NCBI GenBank assembly: GCA_017427385.1
Contig: JAFRSW010000001.1
Span: 17,762-81,761, forward strand
Direction: 5' to 3'
Length of the DNA: 64,000 nucleotides
Origin: Bacteroidales bacterium
GTDB lineage: Bacteria; Bacteroidota; Bacteroidia; Bacteroidales; UBA932
The notes under the pieces are model-generated. The model made no database searches and was not told the origin of the DNA. It worked only from the letters and a program-made list of their open reading frames with translations. The position numbers and the translations under genes are program-made. Positions 60,801 to 64,000 of the stretch are shown one piece after another; position 1 is the first letter of the stretch; each line of letters opens with the position of its first letter.

Positions 60801-60828
60801 TGTCATTCCGAGCGAAGCGAAGGAATCT
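60801..60828 (+). repeat. Dispersed 28-bp repeat, copy 4 (intergenic)
   Basis: TGTCATTCCGAGCG to GAAGGAATCT, starting at the base after the era stop codon and ending 12 nt before the topoisomerase start. Confidence 0.85.
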
Positions 60829-60840
60829 AATTAAACGGTT

Positions 60841-63597
60841 ATGAGCGAAGACTACGAAGATATACAGAACGAGGAACTCGAAGAACAGGAAATTGAAGAA
60901 GCAGAACTGACCGAGGAAGAAGACGGCCAGGGCGGCGGCAAATTCAACCGACTCCTCGAGAGCGACAGCCGGAAATACAAGCTCTCGGGCATGTTCAAAG
61001 ACTGGTTCCTCGACTATTCTTCCTACGTGATCCTGGAGCGTGCCGTCCCCCACATCGTGGACGGCCTGAAGCCCGTGCAGAGGCGCGTGCTCCATGCAAT
61101 GTACCGCATGGACGACGGAAACTACACCAAGGTCGCGAACATCGTGGGACAGGCCATGCAGTATCATCCGCACGGCGACCAGTCCATCCTCGGAGCCCTC
61201 GTGCAGCTCGGGCAGAAGAACCTGACCGTAGACTGTCAGGGTAACTGGGGCAACATCCTCACCGGCGACTCCAACGCCGCTCCCCGATACATCGAGGCAC
61301 GCCTCTCGAAGTTCGCCAAGGAGGTCGTCTTCGACCCGGACATCACCAACTGGATGAACTCCTACGACGGGCGCAACAAGGAGCCGATGGAACTCCCCGT
61401 CCGCTTCCCTCTCCTGCTGGCGCAGGGCACCGAGGGCATCGCCGTGGGTATGGCCTCCAAGATCCTCCCCCACAACTTCAACGAGCTCCTGGACGCCTCC
61501 GTGCGCATCCTCGAAGGCAAGCCCTACGAACTCTATCCCGACTTTCCCACAGGCGGCTTTGCCGACTGCAGCAAGTATAACCAGGGCAGGCGCGGCGGCA
61601 CCGTCAAAGTGCGCGCCCGCATTGAAAAGCTCGACAAGAACACCGTGGCCATCACCGAAATCCCTTACGGCAAGACCACGCACATGCTCATAGACTCCAT
61701 CCTGAAGGCCAAGGACAAGGGCAAGATCAAGATCAAGAAGATCGAGGACATGACCACCGACAAGGTGAACATCATCATCCATCTGCCCAACGACGTGTCG
61801 CCGGACAAGACCATCGACGCACTCTACGCCTTCACCGACTGCGAGGCCAACATCAATCCGAACGCCTGCGTGATCGTGGAGAACAAGCCCCAGTTCCTCT
61901 CCGTGCACGACATCCTCGAGTACGACACCTTCCACACCCGCGACCTGCTGGAGCAGCAGCTCCGCATCCGTCTGGCTGGCCTGGAAGACGACTGGCACTG
62001 GAGCAGCCTCGAGCGCATCTTCTTCCAGGAGGGCGTGTACCATCTGCTCGAAGACAAGAGCTTCCCCAGCTGGGAGGCACAGAAGGAAGCCATCCTCGCC
62101 AGGATGCAGGAGTACCGCGCGCAGTTGCGCAGGGACATCGTCATGGAAGATATCGACCGCCTGGTCGAGAAGCCCGTGCGCAAGATTTCCCGCTTCGACG
62201 TGAAGGCCATCGAGGAGAAGATCGCAGGGCTCGAAGAGCAGATGGCAGCCGTGCAGGCCGACATCGACAACATCACCGGCTACACCATCGAATGGTTCAA
62301 GGGCCTCAAGAAGAAGTACGGCAAGGCGTTCCCGCGCCTCACCGAACTCACCGGATTCGAGACCATCGCCGCCACCAAGGTCATCAACAACAACGCCAAG
62401 CTTTACGCCAACCTGGCGGAGGGCTTCGTGGGAATCGGCCTCAAGCGCGACGACAACGGCACCTACATCTGCGACTGCTCCGACCTTTCCGAGATAATAG
62501 TCATAGGCAAGGACGGCAAGTACCGCATCACGAAGGTGGAAGACAAGGCCTTCTTCGGCAAGGACCTGCTCTATGTGGGTATCTTCAACCGCGGGGACGA
62601 CCGCACCATCTACAACGTGATCTACCGCGAGGGCAAGACCAGCGTCTATTATGCCAAGCGCTTCGCGATAACCTCCATCACCCGCGACAAGGAATACGAC
62701 ATCACCACCGGCGCCGCCGGGTCGCAGATAATGTGGTTCACCGCGAACCATAACGGCGAGGCGGAGACGGTGCGGATAGCTTTAAGGCCGAAACCGAAAC
62801 TCAAGAAGACTTCGCTGGAGTACGATTTCGCCCAGCTTGCCATCAAGAGCAAGACCGCACGCGGCAACCTGGTGAGCAAGAATTCAATTGCCCGCATTAC
62901 GCTGAAGAGCAAGGGCGTTTCTACGATTGCCGGAAAGGATATATGGTATGATGCCGACATCCAGAAGCTTAACGAGGATGGCCGCGGGCAGTATCTCGGC
63001 CAGTTCGAGGGCGACGACAAAGTGCTCGCCATCTTCAAGAACGGCACGTTCTACACCACTTCCTTCGATCTTGTGAACAAGTATCAGGGGGATGTGCTGC
63101 AGATTCGGAAGCTGGATACGGGCCTCACCTTCACCTGCCTCTATTACGACGGGGCGGCGAAGACCTTCTACGTGAAGCGTTTCTCCTTCGTGGAGAGCGA
63201 CAATTCTCCTATGCTGTTCATCTCCGATGCGCCGAAGTCGTACCTGGTGGCGCTCTCGGACGACAAGCATCCCCAGTACAAGTGCACCTTCGGCGGCAAG
63301 TCCGCGCACAAGGAGCCAGAGTGTATCGATGCAGAGGAGTGGATTGGCAAGAAGGGCATCGCGGCGAAGGGCAAGAAGTGCCACGACCGCGAGACAGTGA
63401 AGAAGGTGGAGTTCATCGAGCCTTTGGTGAAGCCGGAGGATTCTATCCCCGAGGCGCCGACGGATCTGTCTGCGGAGCCCATCGAGGTTATCCTGCCTGA
63501 GGAAGATGAGCTGGCGCTCCCTACCGGGGAGATTGTGCTGCCCCCTGCCGGGGAGGATATTCCGGAGCTGATTATCGAGGAGCCGACGTTGTTCTGA
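60841..63597 (+). CDS. parC: DNA topoisomerase IV / gyrase subunit A (ParC-like)
   Basis: The product has 918 residues. An acidic N-terminal tail (1-35) precedes the breakage-reunion domain with DGLKPVQRRVLHAM and the catalytic Tyr in AAPRYIEARLSKFA. A coiled-coil and tower region follows, then a beta-propeller C-terminal domain from about 535 and an acidic tail. It cuts and rejoins DNA with a B subunit encoded elsewhere. The lack of a GyrA-box-like motif in the C-terminal part favours ParC, but I cannot exclude gyrA. aroK overlaps its stop by one base. Confidence 0.93.
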   Translation: MSEDYEDIQNEELEEQEIEEAELTEEEDGQGGGKFNRLLESDSRKYKLSGMFKDWFLDYSSYVILERAVPHIVDGLKPVQRRVLHAMYRMDDGNYTKVANIVGQAMQYHPHGDQSILGALVQLGQKNLTVDCQGNWGNILTGDSNAAPRYIEARLSKFAKEVVFDPDITNWMNSYDGRNKEPMELPVRFPLLLAQGTEGIAVGMASKILPHNFNELLDASVRILEGKPYELYPDFPTGGFADCSKYNQGRRGGTVKVRARIEKLDKNTVAITEIPYGKTTHMLIDSILKAKDKGKIKIKKIEDMTTDKVNIIIHLPNDVSPDKTIDALYAFTDCEANINPNACVIVENKPQFLSVHDILEYDTFHTRDLLEQQLRIRLAGLEDDWHWSSLERIFFQEGVYHLLEDKSFPSWEAQKEAILARMQEYRAQLRRDIVMEDIDRLVEKPVRKISRFDVKAIEEKIAGLEEQMAAVQADIDNITGYTIEWFKGLKKKYGKAFPRLTELTGFETIAATKVINNNAKLYANLAEGFVGIGLKRDDNGTYICDCSDLSEIIVIGKDGKYRITKVEDKAFFGKDLLYVGIFNRGDDRTIYNVIYREGKTSVYYAKRFAITSITRDKEYDITTGAAGSQIMWFTANHNGEAETVRIALRPKPKLKKTSLEYDFAQLAIKSKTARGNLVSKNSIARITLKSKGVSTIAGKDIWYDADIQKLNEDGRGQYLGQFEGDDKVLAIFKNGTFYTTSFDLVNKYQGDVLQIRKLDTGLTFTCLYYDGAAKTFYVKRFSFVESDNSPMLFISDAPKSYLVALSDDKHPQYKCTFGGKSAHKEPECIDAEEWIGKKGIAAKGKKCHDRETVKKVEFIEPLVKPEDSIPEAPTDLSAEPIEVILPEEDELALPTGEIVLPPAGEDIPELIIEEPTLF

Positions 63598-63953
63598 TGG
63601 CGGTCTGGGCTCTCATAGGATTCATGGGTTGTGGCAAGTCGTCGATCGGGCGGCTTGTCGCTTCTTTTTGTGGGCTTGGTGGTTCCCCCCTTCGGGAGTT
63701 CCCTGCTGCTGCGAAGGCTGCGGGCAGGAAAATGGCCGAAAACCTGCCCGGGGCCATGGCATTTATAGATCTGGATACGGAAATCGAGGTGAGGGAGGGG
63801 CGTTCGATTCCGGAGATTTTTGCAGCGGCCGGCGAAGCGGGGTTCCGCGCCATCGAACGGGAAACTCTGGCCTCCTTATTGGCGGCTGGGATCCCCCCTT
63901 CGGGAGTTCGCTTCGCTCACCCCACCACCCCCTTGGGGCGGTCCCCCCGCTAA
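63597..63953 (+). CDS. aroK: Shikimate kinase, truncated by inserted repeats
   Basis: The product has 118 residues. The P-loop LIGFMGCGKSSIGRLVA and the shikimate-binding FIDLDTEIEVREGRSI and FRAIERETL are present. An in-frame insert of about 30 residues (FCGLGGSPLREFPAAAKAAG) follows the P-loop helix where none is expected. After LASLLAAG the frame enters a second repeat and stops at 63953, before the family's glycine-rich GGG motif. The rest of the domain is missing or continues beyond the element. Shikimate kinase phosphorylates shikimate in aromatic amino-acid synthesis. It could be a pseudogene or depend on a bypass. Confidence 0.8.
   Translation: MAVWALIGFMGCGKSSIGRLVASFCGLGGSPLREFPAAAKAAGRKMAENLPGAMAFIDLDTEIEVREGRSIPEIFAAAGEAGFRAIERETLASLLAAGIPPSGVRFAHPTTPLGRSPR
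63684..63701. repeat. TCCCCCCTTCGGGAGTTC repeat, first copy, with nearby palindrome
   Basis: An 18-bp sequence repeated at 63892-63909. Next to it CGGGCAGG (63721-63728) and CCTGCCCG (63743-63750) form an 8-bp inverted repeat. Together they make up the extra segment in aroK. Confidence 0.75.
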
Positions 63954-64000
63954 CTAACCGCGGTTTTTACGTCCCTCTGCGGGGGAACCCAGCCGCCAAT
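63878..64000. repeat. 123-bp element with terminal inverted repeats inside aroK
   Basis: The left end ATTGGCGGCTGGGATCCCCC (63878-63897) is the reverse complement of the right end (63981-64000) with one mismatch. It contains TCCCCCCTTCGGGAGTTC, CCCC-TT-GGGG and CCGCGG palindromes. It may extend past the window. No transposase is present, so it is more like a MITE or structured repeat than an IS. Confidence 0.7.

Overview
The window looks like a chromosomal segment of a GC-rich Bacteroidales bacterium. The evidence is the Bacteroidetes-type promoter (TTTG, about 19 nt, then TAnnTTTG), the near absence of Shine-Dalgarno sequences, many SPII lipoproteins, a complete Bat (aerotolerance) operon, a DSL-rich putative porin, two ExbB/ExbD/TonB-type clusters, an AraC-type fragment of a hybrid two-component regulator, and typical Bacteroidales gene neighbourhoods. 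All identifications come from reading the sequence; no database search was possible.

Layout. 1-2.6 kb: an AT-richer pair on the minus strand (lipase-like secreted protein, cut by the window edge, and a small lipoprotein). 2.6-11.8 kb: divIC/ftsB, then a long minus-strand series (SRPBCC protein, rRNA m5C methyltransferase, TPR protein, M13 peptidase, LolC/E-type permease, putative porin, lytic transglycosylase). 11.8-22.9 kb: plus-strand housekeeping genes (Nudix, queA, dprA, tatD, ansA, a first exbB-TM-exbD-exbD cluster, asnS, udk, a TonB-like protein, a lipoprotein hydrolase) ending at tRNA-Ser(CGA). 23-31.3 kb: an apparent glycan-processing locus of secreted or lipid-anchored proteins (BACON/GLUG/SGNH lipoprotein, a C69 Ntn-hydrolase fused to a BNR propeller, a phosphodiester-glycosidase lipoprotein, a DUF4838/CBM9-like lipoprotein). 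31.3-37.1 kb: minus-strand operon (lipoprotein, acyl-CoA synthetase, dCMP deaminase, S41 protease, zinc peptidase). 37.2-40.4 kb: Omp85-like barrel, phosphatase-like secreted protein, membrane-bound AraC regulator. 40.4-42.0 kb: an unusual, mostly non-coding island with a candidate structured small RNA, an AT-richer membrane-protein gene and an array of different palindromes ending at tRNA-Arg(CCT). 42.0-54 kb: typA-yceD-rpmF-tRNA-Arg operon, ompA, and moxR-DUF58-X-batA-batB-batC-batDE. 54-64 kb: truA, flavodoxin lipoprotein, YhcH-PPC fusion, second exbB-exbD-tonB cluster, rluB-type pseudouridine synthase, era, parC/gyrA-type topoisomerase subunit, and a repeat-invaded aroK at the right edge.

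Gene packing is very tight. Many neighbours share ATGA, TAATG or TGATG junctions, so translational coupling is probably common, and I used these junctions to choose starts. Many free-standing genes have the promoter -7 box only 4-8 nt before the start codon, implying leaderless or nearly leaderless mRNAs.

The most interesting items are: the candidate small RNA at about 40536-40670, which has a consensus promoter and terminator and a 12-nt perfect complement to the neighbouring regulator's mRNA; the palindrome array beside tRNA-Arg; a 14-bp divergent promoter for two apparently leaderless lipoprotein genes; short dispersed repeats lying in frame inside essential-type genes (truA, rRNA methyltransferase, porin, aroK); and the C69-BNR, YhcH-PPC and BatD-BatE fusions.
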